The position numbers were made by a program, and so were the translations under genes. Shown one piece after another: positions 8,328-17,639 of a DNA stretch of 64,000 bases (the first letter of the stretch is position 1; the number at the start of each line of letters is the position of its first letter). Source of the stretch: UBA11524 sp963642705 (lineage in GTDB: Bacteria > Bacillota > Clostridia > Christensenellales > Aristaeellaceae). The stretch lies in NCBI GenBank assembly GCA_963642705.1, contig CAVIHU010000006.1, positions 33,047-97,046 of the forward strand. Reading direction: 5' to 3'. The notes under the pieces are model-generated. The model saw nothing but the letters and a program-made list of their open reading frames with translations, had not been told where the DNA came from and ran no database searches.

Positions 8328-9425
8328 TTATGCGCCAATCAGCCTGTCAAGCAGATTCCGTATATTCCTCTGCCAATCGTATGTTTTTTCATAGTATCTG
8401 CTAATGCGCGGGTCGGCCGCCGCGGTTCTTTTCTCTGCATATATCTGCAGAAGCTGTCGCAGCTGCGCTTCGTCCGCAAAGACATCTCCTGTCAGTCCCT
8501 GCACAATTAGCTCCTGCAGGCCGTTGATGGCAGAGCCGATGACCGGCTTGCCGAATTTGTATGCAATTGGCAGCACACCGCTTTGGGATGCCTCACGGTA
8601 CGGCAGGACAACCACGCTGCAATGCTCAAACAGCCAGATCATTTCGCCGTCGGTGATGAATCGGCAGATGCACACGGTCTGATTCTCCGCCGAGGTCACG
8701 TAGCTTTCGCCGGTCAGGTTGACGCCGGCAATAACCACGGGCAGACGATAGGCAGCATCGCGGCAATTCGCCGCCTGTGCCTGCATCAGCCGGTCAACGC
8801 CCTTATAAACGTCGATGCGCCCGAAGAAAAGCGCGAAGCCATCCAAATCATCAAGCTGCGCCAGCTCCGCCGGCATGACGGGCTCGGCAGGCATCACATG
8901 CGCACCCAGCGGAAACAGCACCGCCTTATTGACGTACTGTGGATATTTTTTGCGGAAAAGCTGAAGAGAATGCTCCGACAGCAGAATGATTGTCTGAACG
9001 TGACGATAAGCACGCCTTGCCATGAATTGGCGGAACTTTTCGGACAGCTCGCTGTAAAGCGTCGGATGATGCGGATGCGGGGTCACGTCATGGATCACCA
9101 TGGCGCAATGAACACGCCCTGCAAGCGCGTTCATGATGGCAGCGCATCGAACCGTATCATCCGTTGCAATGACGCAGCGGGGCTGCATCGCCGTGATTTG
9201 CTTTGCCAGCTCCTGAACATGCTTCTCCAGACCATGCACGAATTTGGGAAAGTGATATTCTCTGATTGCATCGTGAAGGATTTCAGGACACTTTGCCTTC
9301 GTCCCTTCAGGCACGAAAAGCACAAAGGGCACGTCCATCTTCATGAGCGTCATTGCCATTTGATTCGTGAACTGCAACAGCCCTCCGTGATTGAGCGCCG
9401 TAAACAGAACGATTTTTTCATGCAT
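8328..9425 (-). CDS. Glycosyltransferase, GT4-like
   Basis: This 365-residue GT-B enzyme has an N-terminal acceptor domain (KIVLFTALNHGGLLQFTNQM) and a C-terminal sugar-nucleotide domain: ALFFGRIDVYKGVDRLMQA, then VVVLPYREASQSGVLPIAYKFGKPVIGS, which is the retaining-GT donor motif. It would add one sugar to the lipid-linked repeat unit in the cytoplasm; the donor sugar cannot be read from sequence. The start at 9425 overlaps the end of the preceding glycosyltransferase gene by 8 bases, and the ligase gene follows closely. Confidence 0.86.
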   Translation of the reverse strand: MHEKIVLFTALNHGGLLQFTNQMAMTLMKMDVPFVLFVPEGTKAKCPEILHDAIREYHFPKFVHGLEKHVQELAKQITAMQPRCVIATDDTVRCAAIMNALAGRVHCAMVIHDVTPHPHHPTLYSELSEKFRQFMARRAYRHVQTIILLSEHSLQLFRKKYPQYVNKAVLFPLGAHVMPAEPVMPAELAQLDDLDGFALFFGRIDVYKGVDRLMQAQAANCRDAAYRLPVVIAGVNLTGESYVTSAENQTVCICRFITDGEMIWLFEHCSVVVLPYREASQSGVLPIAYKFGKPVIGSAINGLQELIVQGLTGDVFADEAQLRQLLQIYAEKRTAAADPRISRYYEKTYDWQRNIRNLLDRLIGA

Positions 9426-10491
9426 GCGGTTTCTCCACCTTTCGCGTACACTGCTCATACACCATGTCGAGCACCGCCTTGTACGCATTGCAGTCAAGCA
9501 GCGAAGCAGCCTTGCCGATTGCCGCATCATGCAGACGATTACGCAGCGCGGCATCCGTCAGAAGACGAACGGCGGCATCAGCAATCTCGTCATTGTCCTC
9601 GCGCAGGAAACCGGTGCAGCCGTCCTCAATCAGCTCCGCCAAACCGTCTGCGGGAGTGCAGACAATCGGCACGCCGAGCGCCATCGCCTCCAGTGCACAC
9701 ATCGGCAGCCCTTCCCATCGCGAGGTCATCAGCATCAAACGGGCACTTTGGATGATCTTGTATGGATTTGCGCAGTAACCGAGCAGGTCAACACAATCCG
9801 TCAAATGCAATTCCTGACGTTTTTTTTCGACCGCATCAAGCAGTTCACCCGTGCCGATGATGGCAGCCTTCATGGTCGGGCAGCGCTTTGCAACTGCTGC
9901 GAGAACGTCCATCAGCCGTTCCGGGTTCTTGGCATAGGTCAGCCGACCAACATAGACGATATCGTAGCGGTATTCAGCCGTGTCCGCCGCTGCTCTTTTC
10001 CGAACCTCGTCAATGTCGATGACGTTGTACAGAATGCTGCTTTTTTTCGCAAATCGGCGATGAAATGCGTAGCCCTCATAGGATGATTTCGACACCCAGA
10101 AGATGTGCGCGGCCTTGTGCGCAGCGATCGTATACGCCGCAGCCTTCAGGGAAAGAATACGCGAGTCATAATTGTTGTTGTGGATATGGGAAATCAGCGG
10201 GATTTTACCGCATGTCAGCGCTGCGAAAAGGCTTGCCTTCATGTCATGCGCATGAATGATATCCGGCTGTGTTTCGCGGATGACGCGCGCGACTTCCTTC
10301 GGCGAACGAGCTGCAATCGGAACGAAGGGGACGCGTCTGCATTCGAGCGCAGCGCGGATGTTTTCCCCTTCAACGCCGCAAAAAAGCATTTCCGTGTCGA
10401 GATCATCCCGGTACATCGCAATGATCTGGCAAACGACATTTTCCGCGCCGGAAAAAGCATCCGCCATTGTGATGTGCAAAATTCTTCTCAT
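9418..10491 (-). CDS. Glycosyltransferase, GT4 family
   Basis: This 357-residue GT-B glycosyltransferase has the Rossmann start ILHITMADAFSGAENVV, the HAHDMKA segment, the donor-domain start IVYVGRLTYAKNPERLMDVL, and the GT4 E-x7-E-like region TSRWEGLPMCALEAMALGVPIV. It is a cytoplasmic enzyme for surface-glycan assembly. The chosen start MRRILHITMADAF (10491) is typical; the upstream in-frame extension runs into the preceding gene. It sits 10 bases after that gene and overlaps the next, so all three transferases are one transcript. Confidence 0.9.
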   Translation of the reverse strand: MRRILHITMADAFSGAENVVCQIIAMYRDDLDTEMLFCGVEGENIRAALECRRVPFVPIAARSPKEVARVIRETQPDIIHAHDMKASLFAALTCGKIPLISHIHNNNYDSRILSLKAAAYTIAAHKAAHIFWVSKSSYEGYAFHRRFAKKSSILYNVIDIDEVRKRAAADTAEYRYDIVYVGRLTYAKNPERLMDVLAAVAKRCPTMKAAIIGTGELLDAVEKKRQELHLTDCVDLLGYCANPYKIIQSARLMLMTSRWEGLPMCALEAMALGVPIVCTPADGLAELIEDGCTGFLREDNDEIADAAVRLLTDAALRNRLHDAAIGKAASLLDCNAYKAVLDMVYEQCTRKVEKPHA

Positions 10492-10501
10492 CGCTTTCTC
10501 C

Positions 10502-11623
10502 TCAGATCGACTCGTAAATCGCCTGATAAGCCGCCACAACATTCGTAATATCATAGTGCGCCACAGACTGTCTGTTCATTGTTGCCTGAGCCGCACGGAA
10601 TTTCGCATCCGTCATCCGGCGCATCAACTTTGACAACGCATGTACATCGTTCGGCGAAAAAAGGCATTCGTCATTGCGCAGCAGATCCGTGTTGCCGCGG
10701 ATTTTGCTGGCAATGCACGGCAGTCCGGCAGCCATCGCCTCCATCAATGCGCATGGCAATCCCTCGCGGCGGGACGGAAAAATGAAGCAGTCGCAGGCGT
10801 TGAGGATCATCGGGATGTCGCTGCGAAAGCCGAGAAACAGGACACGATCCGCTACATGAAGGCACTGTGCAGCCTTGCGCAGATGATGTTCCCGTTCTCC
10901 CTTGCCGCAGATAACATAATATGAATTGGAAATATCCGCCTCAGCAAATGCGCGGATAGCGGTCATGTGGTTTTTATTGTCATCAAGCTCACCGACAGAC
11001 AGGAAAATGAACGCATCCGCCGGAATGCCGAGCATCTGCCGGAATAAAGCAGGTTCAACCGCCTGCTCCGTGAATCGACCGATGTCCACGCCGACCCCTG
11101 GCACCTTGATGACTCGTCCGTTCTGCTTCAGGCGGAAGCGTTGCGCACGCTCGAAATCCTCGTGGTTGATCGTCAGCAGCAGATCGGTGTCATGGGCGAA
11201 CACACGCTCCACAGGATAATAGCAAATCCAGTTGATAAGCGGCGCACCCTGCCAGAAATGAAAGCCGTGCGCCTGATAGATAACGCACGGAATGCCGGCT
11301 TTCTTCGCGCAGATCCTGCCCAGCACGCCGCCAATGGGTGTGTTGCAATGGACAGCATCGTATTTTTCACGCTGCATGAGTGCAAGAAGCTGCTTTTTCG
11401 CCTGCGTGTAGTTGCTTATTGCCAGCGGATTCCGCACGAAATCAATGTGCTCTGCCGTGATGCCATAGGTCTGACAGTCCTCGCGGTAAAGCGCCTGATC
11501 TGCATCATTCATATTGCAGGCGATTGTGAAATCAATGTTCAACCGCCGCGCAGCAAGAATTGCTGAACGCATGAAGGCGTTGATTCGCCGTCCGGACAGG
11601 CTGGTGACATATAGCAGCTTCAT
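10502..11623 (-). CDS. Glycosyltransferase, GT4 family (EpsD-like)
   Basis: First gene of the polysaccharide operon, 373 residues. The N-terminal part has MKLLYVTSLSGRRINAFM, HCNTPIGGVLGR and the AHGFHFWQGAP signature seen in EpsD/capsular GT4 enzymes. The donor domain has LSVGELDDNKNH and FPSRREGLPCALMEAMAAGLPCI, with the conserved Glu pair. It probably adds an early sugar of the repeat unit. AGGAGGAAACTGC precedes the ATG at 11623, and a perfect consensus promoter lies about 45 bases upstream. The donor and linkage are unknown. Confidence 0.9.
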   Translation of the reverse strand: MKLLYVTSLSGRRINAFMRSAILAARRLNIDFTIACNMNDADQALYREDCQTYGITAEHIDFVRNPLAISNYTQAKKQLLALMQREKYDAVHCNTPIGGVLGRICAKKAGIPCVIYQAHGFHFWQGAPLINWICYYPVERVFAHDTDLLLTINHEDFERAQRFRLKQNGRVIKVPGVGVDIGRFTEQAVEPALFRQMLGIPADAFIFLSVGELDDNKNHMTAIRAFAEADISNSYYVICGKGEREHHLRKAAQCLHVADRVLFLGFRSDIPMILNACDCFIFPSRREGLPCALMEAMAAGLPCIASKIRGNTDLLRNDECLFSPNDVHALSKLMRRMTDAKFRAAQATMNRQSVAHYDITNVVAAYQAIYESI

Positions 11624-11664
11624 GCAGTTTCCTCCTGTTAGTCAATTCAGCATAATCCAAAGCT

Positions 11665-11693
11665 ATTATATGGTTTTCCATGAAATGTGTCAA
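11665..11693 (-). promoter_or_regulatory. Consensus promoter of the polysaccharide operon
   Basis: On the minus strand this is TTGACA (11688-11693), a 17-bp spacer and TATAAT (11665-11670), a perfect match to the SigA consensus. It lies between the sulfatase gene and the first glycosyltransferase, so the glycan operon does not depend on read-through from the sulfatase unit. Confidence 0.88.
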
Positions 11694-11719
11694 TGGCATT
11701 TTCCTGCACAGCGTGCCGG

Positions 11720-13072
11720 TTATGCCATCTTCACAATCTTTGCCGGACGTTCGCCCGCCTCGTGCATTTTACGGAGCAGCAGCTTTTCCAGTTCATCGCG
11801 GATGGATGCATAGGTTGGGTCGCCAACGAGGTTATGCAGCTGAAACGGGTCATTCGCCATATCATAGAGGAAGTCATCCGCGTAGATGTCGGAATCCGGG
11901 TGTTCGCCGCCGTTTTTGCCAGGCGCGTACACGCTGTAAAGGTAGCGTGGCGTACGGACGCACCGTCCGACACGGCTTTCGCTGATTTGCGCGAAGATGA
12001 CGTTCTCACGGTCAGGAAGCGCACCGTCTGCCACCTGATGCAGGTCTTCGCCGATCATGTCTGCGGACACTCCTGCCATGGCAAGGAACGTCTTCGGCAG
12101 ACTTGCAGTGCTGACAAGACCGGTCATCCGCCGACCGCCGCGGAAGCCCGGTCCGCGGATGACGAGCGGCACGTGCAGGCAAGCATCATGGCAGGAGCGT
12201 TTGTAGTCATCGCCTCCGCATAAGTGCACATCACGGTTGCGCGTCTTGAAATGCGAGCCGTGATCGGACGCAAAGACAATCACCGTATTGTCGAAGATAC
12301 CCATGCTTTTTAGCTTACTGACCAGCCGCGCGAGGTTGTCATCGAGCCGCCGGCAGCAGCCGAGATAGTCCGGATACTCCTCCACCGCGTTGCCGGCGAG
12401 GGCTGCCAAATCCTGCGGAAGAGTGAAGTCAGCAAAACGCTCCTTTGAACCAATGGGTCCCTGATAGTGCCCTGCATCGTTCTGATGATGCGGCTCGATC
12501 TGCGAGACGGTCAGGAAAAAAGGGCGCTTGCCGTCATAACCGTTCAAAAATTCCAGCGCGAAATCGGTGATGCAGTCCGCCCGATAGCCGGTGAAGGCGC
12601 GCTTGTTCATATGCTCATCGAATACGTAGCCATCGTAGCCGTGTGATGTGAATTCCAGCACATCCGCCGCACGCCAGAAACCGCGATAGCCACCCCTTCG
12701 CTCCGGCGGAATCGCTGTGACGGTATAATCGATATCAGGCTTTTGGTCGAGTGCGCCGCTGCTTGCCAGATGCCACTTGCCGACATAGGCGGTTTCGTAG
12801 TCGGATTCCTCGAAATAGTCTGCCAGCGTTTTGACATCTTCCGGCAGGGCGAGATTGTTGCGGAAGCAGCCGATCTGCGTTGCCCACTGACCTGTCTGGA
12901 ACATGGCGCGGCACGGACCGCACACGGGCTGCGGACTGTATGCCTGCTCAAAGCACACGCCATCCTCTGCCAGCGCATCAAGGCATGGCGTAACAGGCAG
13001 CGGCTGACCCATGCAGCCGAGCGTATCCCAACGCTGCTGGTCAGTGAAGTAAAACAGGATGTTCGGACGCAT
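11720..13072 (-). CDS. Type I sulfatase, cytoplasmic, Cys-type
   Basis: This 450-residue sulfatase of the alkaline-phosphatase superfamily starts MRPNILFYFTDQQRWDTLGC, with the metal-binding Asp and Gln. The active-site motif is CGPCRAMFQTG with Cys51, the residue converted to formylglycine. Further expected elements are YVGKWHL and VIVFASDHGSHF. There is no signal peptide, so it should act in the cytoplasm. The fourth motif position is Cys where Ser is usual. AGGAGGAATTTCC precedes the start. The maturase gene ends only 12 bases upstream, so enzyme and activator are made together. Given the GH20 enzyme in the divergent arm, the substrate may be an N-acetylhexosamine sulfate, but this is inference. 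Confidence 0.92.
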   Translation of the reverse strand: MRPNILFYFTDQQRWDTLGCMGQPLPVTPCLDALAEDGVCFEQAYSPQPVCGPCRAMFQTGQWATQIGCFRNNLALPEDVKTLADYFEESDYETAYVGKWHLASSGALDQKPDIDYTVTAIPPERRGGYRGFWRAADVLEFTSHGYDGYVFDEHMNKRAFTGYRADCITDFALEFLNGYDGKRPFFLTVSQIEPHHQNDAGHYQGPIGSKERFADFTLPQDLAALAGNAVEEYPDYLGCCRRLDDNLARLVSKLKSMGIFDNTVIVFASDHGSHFKTRNRDVHLCGGDDYKRSCHDACLHVPLVIRGPGFRGGRRMTGLVSTASLPKTFLAMAGVSADMIGEDLHQVADGALPDRENVIFAQISESRVGRCVRTPRYLYSVYAPGKNGGEHPDSDIYADDFLYDMANDPFQLHNLVGDPTYASIRDELEKLLLRKMHEAGERPAKIVKMA

Positions 13073-13084
13073 GGAAATTCCTCC

Positions 13085-14191
13085 TCATTTGATGATTTGC
13101 TTTCGGAGCATGGCGGCAATTCCCGTCAGCGGCGGCAAGGTTTCGTGCAGAAAGTCAGCATAGCCGCAGAAATCCTCGCAGCGAATGCACATGGTATCGC
13201 GCATTCTTGGACACCCGCCGCCGCACAGCCTCCGATACGCGCATTTGCCGCACATGGACGGCAGCACCCTTTGCAGGCGTTTTGATACAGACGGCTTGGC
13301 CAGCACCGATTCGAGCGAATCCGTCAGCAGGTTGCCGCTGCGGAAATCATCCGTGCAGTAAAAGTCACAGGGATACACGCTGCCGTCCGCTTCAACCACA
13401 ATCTGCGGAAGACAGCGTCCGTCCAGCCCACAGGCAGATGTCCGGCCTGTCACCAGCAGCTCAATCAGATCATCGAACAGCTTGACGCTGCATGGGTTCC
13501 TGCCGCCAAGCTCGCTCGCCCACAGATAGAAAATCACCTTGTAGAACGATGCAAATCCTTCCGGTGTCAGATGATGCGGCGAAGGCGACCCATCAAGCGC
13601 ACCTATGCACGGCGTGAACTGGATGTACGGAATATCCATCATCCGGAGCGCCTTCCAGACTATTTCCGGCTGAGCAGCCGCCTCCTTCGTGAGCGTGCTG
13701 AGCACATTGAAAGGCATGCCGTGATGGCGGAGGAGTGCAATTGCTTGTCGCACGCGTTCGGAGGTGCCGTTGCCTGACGCATCCTTTCGGAGCGCGTCAT
13801 GTGCCGCAAGCGGAAGGTCGAGCGACACGCCCATCAGCAGATTGGGACGCCTGAGCAGCCTGCACCAGTCGTCATCCAGCAGGAGACCATTTGTCTGGAA
13901 AGCATAGGAAACGCGCAGTTCATGCTCCCATGCTGCCGTGATGCTGAAGAATCGGCGGTAAAAGGGCAGTCCGGCCAATGTTGGCTCGCCGCCCTGAAAC
14001 ACGAAGCATACCGCGTCACCGGATGACAGCGAAGCGCGGATGTTTTCCAGCAATCGGGTCAATGTGCTTTCCGTCATTACGGGCAGGCAGCGGTTTGCCC
14101 TATGCGCGCTGACATCCGCATAGAAGCAGTACCCGCAGTGCATGTTGCATGCCGACGAGGCAGGTTTCATCAGAAACGTCAGTGCCTTCAC
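13085..14191 (-). CDS. Anaerobic sulfatase-maturating radical SAM enzyme
   Basis: This 368-residue enzyme oxidises the active-site Cys or Ser of sulfatases to formylglycine without oxygen. It has the radical SAM CxxxCxxC motif (CNMHCGYC), FVFQGGEPTLAG for SAM binding, and a C-terminal SPASM domain with many Cys for two more 4Fe-4S clusters (CGLDGRC, VYPCDFYC, CGKCAYRRLCGGGCP, CIRCEDFC). It starts with GTG at 14191, preceded by GAGGGGAT, and overlaps the regulator stop by 4 bases (GTGA). It is paired with the sulfatase directly downstream, which is the expected client. Confidence 0.94.
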   Translation of the reverse strand: MKALTFLMKPASSACNMHCGYCFYADVSAHRANRCLPVMTESTLTRLLENIRASLSSGDAVCFVFQGGEPTLAGLPFYRRFFSITAAWEHELRVSYAFQTNGLLLDDDWCRLLRRPNLLMGVSLDLPLAAHDALRKDASGNGTSERVRQAIALLRHHGMPFNVLSTLTKEAAAQPEIVWKALRMMDIPYIQFTPCIGALDGSPSPHHLTPEGFASFYKVIFYLWASELGGRNPCSVKLFDDLIELLVTGRTSACGLDGRCLPQIVVEADGSVYPCDFYCTDDFRSGNLLTDSLESVLAKPSVSKRLQRVLPSMCGKCAYRRLCGGGCPRMRDTMCIRCEDFCGYADFLHETLPPLTGIAAMLRKQIIK

Positions 14192-15591
14192 GAACCGATC
14201 CCCTCGTCCCTTTCGTTTGCGCCGGTATATTTGCCCGGGCTTGTGCCGGTCAGCCGCTTGAATGTCTTGATGAAATGGAAGTAGTCGTTGAAGCCAACGC
14301 GGTCACACACCTCCGCAATAGACAGGTTGGTGGTGGCGAGCAGTTCTTTCGCCTTCTCCACGCGCAGCTCCGTCAGATATTTGCGGTAGGTCGTGCCGGA
14401 TTCGCGGCTGAACAGCCGGCTGACATAAGCTGATGTCATGTGGAGGACATCCGCGAGGGTGTTCAGGGACAAATCGTCATCGTAATGCCGGTGAATGTAG
14501 CGGATGATTTGCAGAAAGTGGATGTTGCTGCTCTCGAACGCCGGATCCGCAGGCGACGCAGGTGCCGCCGCAAGCCGGATGAGGTCGCTCAGCATCTCCT
14601 GCACGCTGCCGTACATGGACAGCAGATGGCTCAGGTCGTACGCATAGCCGCTTTCGTCCTCCTCAAAGGATGGATCGAAGCGATAGTTGTGCACCATGTT
14701 GCTGATGCGGAATGCGCAGCCGATGCTGATGTCCGGCAAATGCTCCTGCATGTCCCGAAGCAACTGCGTCAGGCGCGCGTCATCGCGGTCGGCGATCGCA
14801 TCCTGCAGCCTTGACAGCACGGCGCGGTCGTCTGCTCCGCAGGTGCAGATCGCCTGATGTCTGCCTGTGATGAATCGATTAAGCGCCATCGCAACCGCCG
14901 TGCGCAAATCGGACGGCAACGTTCCGGCACTGCTCGGCGAAGTCAGGTAGCCAAACCCGTTCAGCTGATAGCGGCGAACAGTTTCATCCGCCTGCATTTG
15001 TGTCAGCGGATGGTCAAGAAAGAAGCAGGGACGTCCCTTCCAGATGCGGACGCTGCCGCGCCCGAGACGAATGTGCTCGGCTCCGCCGCCGTCCGCTACA
15101 GCGATATAGAAGCAATCCGGATTCAGTCCGAAGCTGCGCAGTGCATTCCGGACGACATCGGTCTGTTCCTCCGCAATGGCAGCTGCAAGCTGTTCCTCGC
15201 GGCTCGGTGCGGCATTGCGTTCCAGATGGAGAACCGCCTTCTTGAGGCACGCGCACAAATCTGCCGTATCAACCGGCTTCAGGCAGTAACCGATGACGCC
15301 GCACTCAAACGCCTTCTGCGCGTAGGCGAAATCCGCATGACCGCTGATGATAATACCCTGCGTGTCCGGTGAAAGCTGCGTCAGTTCGCGGAAGAGCTCA
15401 AGTCCGCTGCCGCCCGGCATTTTGATATCCGACACGACAATGTGGAACGGCCGTTGCCCTGCAAGCTTGAGCGCCTGTGACATGCTGGATGCTTCACCGG
15501 AAACCTCCAGATTCATCGACGCCCACGGAATGCTCTCCTTGAGCGAAACAATCACGTTCTCCTCATCGTCTACAATCAGCACTCGATACAT
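14188..15591 (-). CDS. Response regulator with AraC DNA-binding domain (YesN-like)
   Basis: This 467-residue regulator has an N-terminal receiver domain (VLIVDDEENV; phosphoacceptor Asp55 in VVSDIKMPGGSG; Lys in YCLKPVD), a variable middle of about 220 residues, and a C-terminal pair of AraC-type helix-turn-helix motifs (LSLNTLADVLHMTSAYVSRL and SIAEVCDRVGFNDYFHFIKT). This architecture is YesN, a usual activator of carbohydrate ABC transporter genes. Its gene overlaps the kinase gene by 16 bases. The likely target is the divergent permease promoter at about 17580. The signal is presumably the sugar bound by this locus. Confidence 0.93.
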   Translation of the reverse strand: MYRVLIVDDEENVIVSLKESIPWASMNLEVSGEASSMSQALKLAGQRPFHIVVSDIKMPGGSGLELFRELTQLSPDTQGIIISGHADFAYAQKAFECGVIGYCLKPVDTADLCACLKKAVLHLERNAAPSREEQLAAAIAEEQTDVVRNALRSFGLNPDCFYIAVADGGGAEHIRLGRGSVRIWKGRPCFFLDHPLTQMQADETVRRYQLNGFGYLTSPSSAGTLPSDLRTAVAMALNRFITGRHQAICTCGADDRAVLSRLQDAIADRDDARLTQLLRDMQEHLPDISIGCAFRISNMVHNYRFDPSFEEDESGYAYDLSHLLSMYGSVQEMLSDLIRLAAAPASPADPAFESSNIHFLQIIRYIHRHYDDDLSLNTLADVLHMTSAYVSRLFSRESGTTYRKYLTELRVEKAKELLATTNLSIAEVCDRVGFNDYFHFIKTFKRLTGTSPGKYTGANERDEGIGS

Positions 15592-17372
15592 GATGTCTCC
15601 TCCTTTTGTGCCTCTTCCGCATACCTGACCGGCAGACGAACCGCTACCTTTGTGCCGCTGTCCGGTGCGCTGTCAATGGTCAACCCATACGCTGCACCGC
15701 AGGACAGCCTAATGCGGCGGTGAATATTGCGCAGCCCGATTTGTCCGCCTTCCGGCACTTCGCCGTCCAGGGAACAGCGGATTTCTTCGAGACGTTCGGC
15801 GTTTATCCCCTCGCCGTCATCCTGCACGGTAACAAGCAGGTCGTTTTCTTCTATATGGGCGCTGATGTACAGCGTGCCTTCCTCTTTATTCTCCAGTCCG
15901 TGAATAACAGCATTCTCCGCCAGCGGCTGAAGCAGCATTTTCGGCACCGTCAGCATCCGGCAGCTTTCCGGAATATTCATGATGGCATCGAAGCGATTGC
16001 CGAAGCGCGTTTTTTGGATGCGCAGATATGCGTCAGCAATTTCCATTTCCTCTGAAAGCGTGACAGTGACAGCACCTTTGATGCTGTAGCGCGATATTTT
16101 TCCGATGGCGGTTGCAATGTCAGCAATTTCCAGCACGCCGTGGCGAATTGCCAGCCCCTTGATGGATTCGAGCGTATTATAAAGGAAGTGTGGGTTGATC
16201 TGACTGCGCAGATGGGCGATTTCCGCCTTTTGCCGCTCAATATCCGCAGCGTAGAGCGTTTCGACTGTTTTCACGAGCCGCTCCTCAAGAGAGAGAATCT
16301 GTGCGAGCATACCGTTGAATTCATTGCTCAGCTCACTGATTTCGCTGCATCCTGTCAGCCGCAGCTGCTCCTGCATGGCTTGCCGGTCACCACTGCGGAT
16401 GGAATGGATGCGAGCGTGGAAGGTTCGCAGCGGCAGCACAACGCCGCGCAACAGCAGCAGGAAGGCCGAGAGCAGGAACAGGGTGAACAGCACAATCGCA
16501 AGCAGCACATACAGGCGCGTTCCGTCCAAATCGGACGCGGTTTCCCACTTGTCGATGGCGCTGACGATGTAAAAATCGGAATCCGGCAGGAGCAGGCACA
16601 CGTAGTCATACCGCTCGGTGGACATGTTGACCGGAATGCTGCTGGAACCATTGAACAGCTCGCTGTGGGCGCGGATGTCCGCCTCCACCGCATGGGCAGC
16701 ATCGTCATCACTGCGGAAGGGATATAGTGACGTCTGGCTGACGCCAAGAAAATGATGCGCCGTCAGGCTCGTCTGTTCCGGAAAAAGTGCGCTGTCCGCC
16801 GTGAAATGCGATAAATTCACCGACAGGAACAGGCAGCCGCTCGGCTCCTGACTGCCGCTTGAAAACACGTTGCAGGCGAAAACGAGGAACGGCATCGGCT
16901 TCTCGTTCTGCGTCAGCAATCGCGTATCGATCATGCCGAGGCACTGCACGCCGCGGCGATTGCCCATCTGCGTCCAAAGCTGCTCCAGCATTGCAGTGGA
17001 GTAGATGACGGAGCGATGCGAATGGCGCCCGACAATCGAAATGTCCGGTATGTCGGGATTTGTCGCGACAAAGGCAAAAAGCGTATCGGACAGCCGCCTG
17101 ACAAGCGCAACCGTGTTTTCATTGAGTGGATCGCTGAGAAAGGACTGCACATCGGCATTCGACGCCAGCAGACCGCTGATGTTCGTCACGCGCAGGAACA
17201 GGTCGTTCATGCTGTAGGCATAGGACAGGCTGCTGTTCATGGCATAGCCGTGGTTCTTCGTGTTCAGCAGGTCGCTCATCCCCTGATACGCCGCCAGACT
17301 GAGCGTGGCAAAAGAAAGCGACAGTACAACGACAATCGCCAAAAACTGGGTTTGGATGCTGTGTCTGCCCAT
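15576..17372 (-). CDS. Sensor histidine kinase (YesM-like)
   Basis: This 598-residue membrane kinase has one hydrophobic segment near residues 8-30, an extracellular sensor region of about 260 residues, a second membrane helix (YVLLAIVLFTLFLLSAFLLL), a HAMP linker, and a His_kinase/HATPase pair with His395 in NPHFLYNTLESIKGL. The ATP lid contains AENAVIHGLENKEEG and DDGEGI. This LytS/YesM-type kinase senses an extracellular cue and phosphorylates the adjacent regulator. AAGGAGGCTGCGC precedes the ATG at 17372. It heads the leftward arm kinase-regulator-maturase-sulfatase. Confidence 0.93.
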   Translation of the reverse strand: MGRHSIQTQFLAIVVVLSLSFATLSLAAYQGMSDLLNTKNHGYAMNSSLSYAYSMNDLFLRVTNISGLLASNADVQSFLSDPLNENTVALVRRLSDTLFAFVATNPDIPDISIVGRHSHRSVIYSTAMLEQLWTQMGNRRGVQCLGMIDTRLLTQNEKPMPFLVFACNVFSSGSQEPSGCLFLSVNLSHFTADSALFPEQTSLTAHHFLGVSQTSLYPFRSDDDAAHAVEADIRAHSELFNGSSSIPVNMSTERYDYVCLLLPDSDFYIVSAIDKWETASDLDGTRLYVLLAIVLFTLFLLSAFLLLLRGVVLPLRTFHARIHSIRSGDRQAMQEQLRLTGCSEISELSNEFNGMLAQILSLEERLVKTVETLYAADIERQKAEIAHLRSQINPHFLYNTLESIKGLAIRHGVLEIADIATAIGKISRYSIKGAVTVTLSEEMEIADAYLRIQKTRFGNRFDAIMNIPESCRMLTVPKMLLQPLAENAVIHGLENKEEGTLYISAHIEENDLLVTVQDDGEGINAERLEEIRCSLDGEVPEGGQIGLRNIHRRIRLSCGAAYGLTIDSAPDSGTKVAVRLPVRYAEEAQKEETSCIEC

Positions 17373-17434
17373 GCGCAGCCTCCTTCCGTACAGGTAACGG
17401 AGTGCGTGAAAACGATTGATTGAATGATGGTTTT

Positions 17435-17443
17435 ATTATACCA
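17435..17443 (-). promoter_or_regulatory. Extended -10 promoter of the kinase arm
   Basis: On the minus strand the sequence reads TGGTATAAT, an extended -10 element, with no good -35 box at 16-18 bp. A weak -35 would fit a promoter that needs an activator. It drives the kinase-regulator-maturase-sulfatase unit. Confidence 0.6.
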
Positions 17444-17573
17444 CAGCCGATGCGCATTGGCTATATGGAATTCTTCTGCAGGAAGCAAAAAAAAGACAAT
17501 AATTTGGAATAAACGGACAAGCAATGACATAAAAGGAACAAATCAGACCATTTTCTCCATGTATTCTTCGGGT

Positions 17574-17579
17574 TATAAT
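17574..17579 (+). promoter_or_regulatory. -10 element of the ABC transporter operon
   Basis: TATAAT at 17574-17579 lies 60 bases before the permease start, with no recognisable -35 box at 17 bp (TTTTCT). The missing -35 suits activation by the neighbouring AraC-type regulator; an operator would be expected between 17480 and 17560. Confidence 0.55.
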
Positions 17580-17639
17580 GGAGTTACGATGAAAACGAAC
17601 GCAGAACATACATCCGGCAACGGAAGGAGCGAACGCAGC

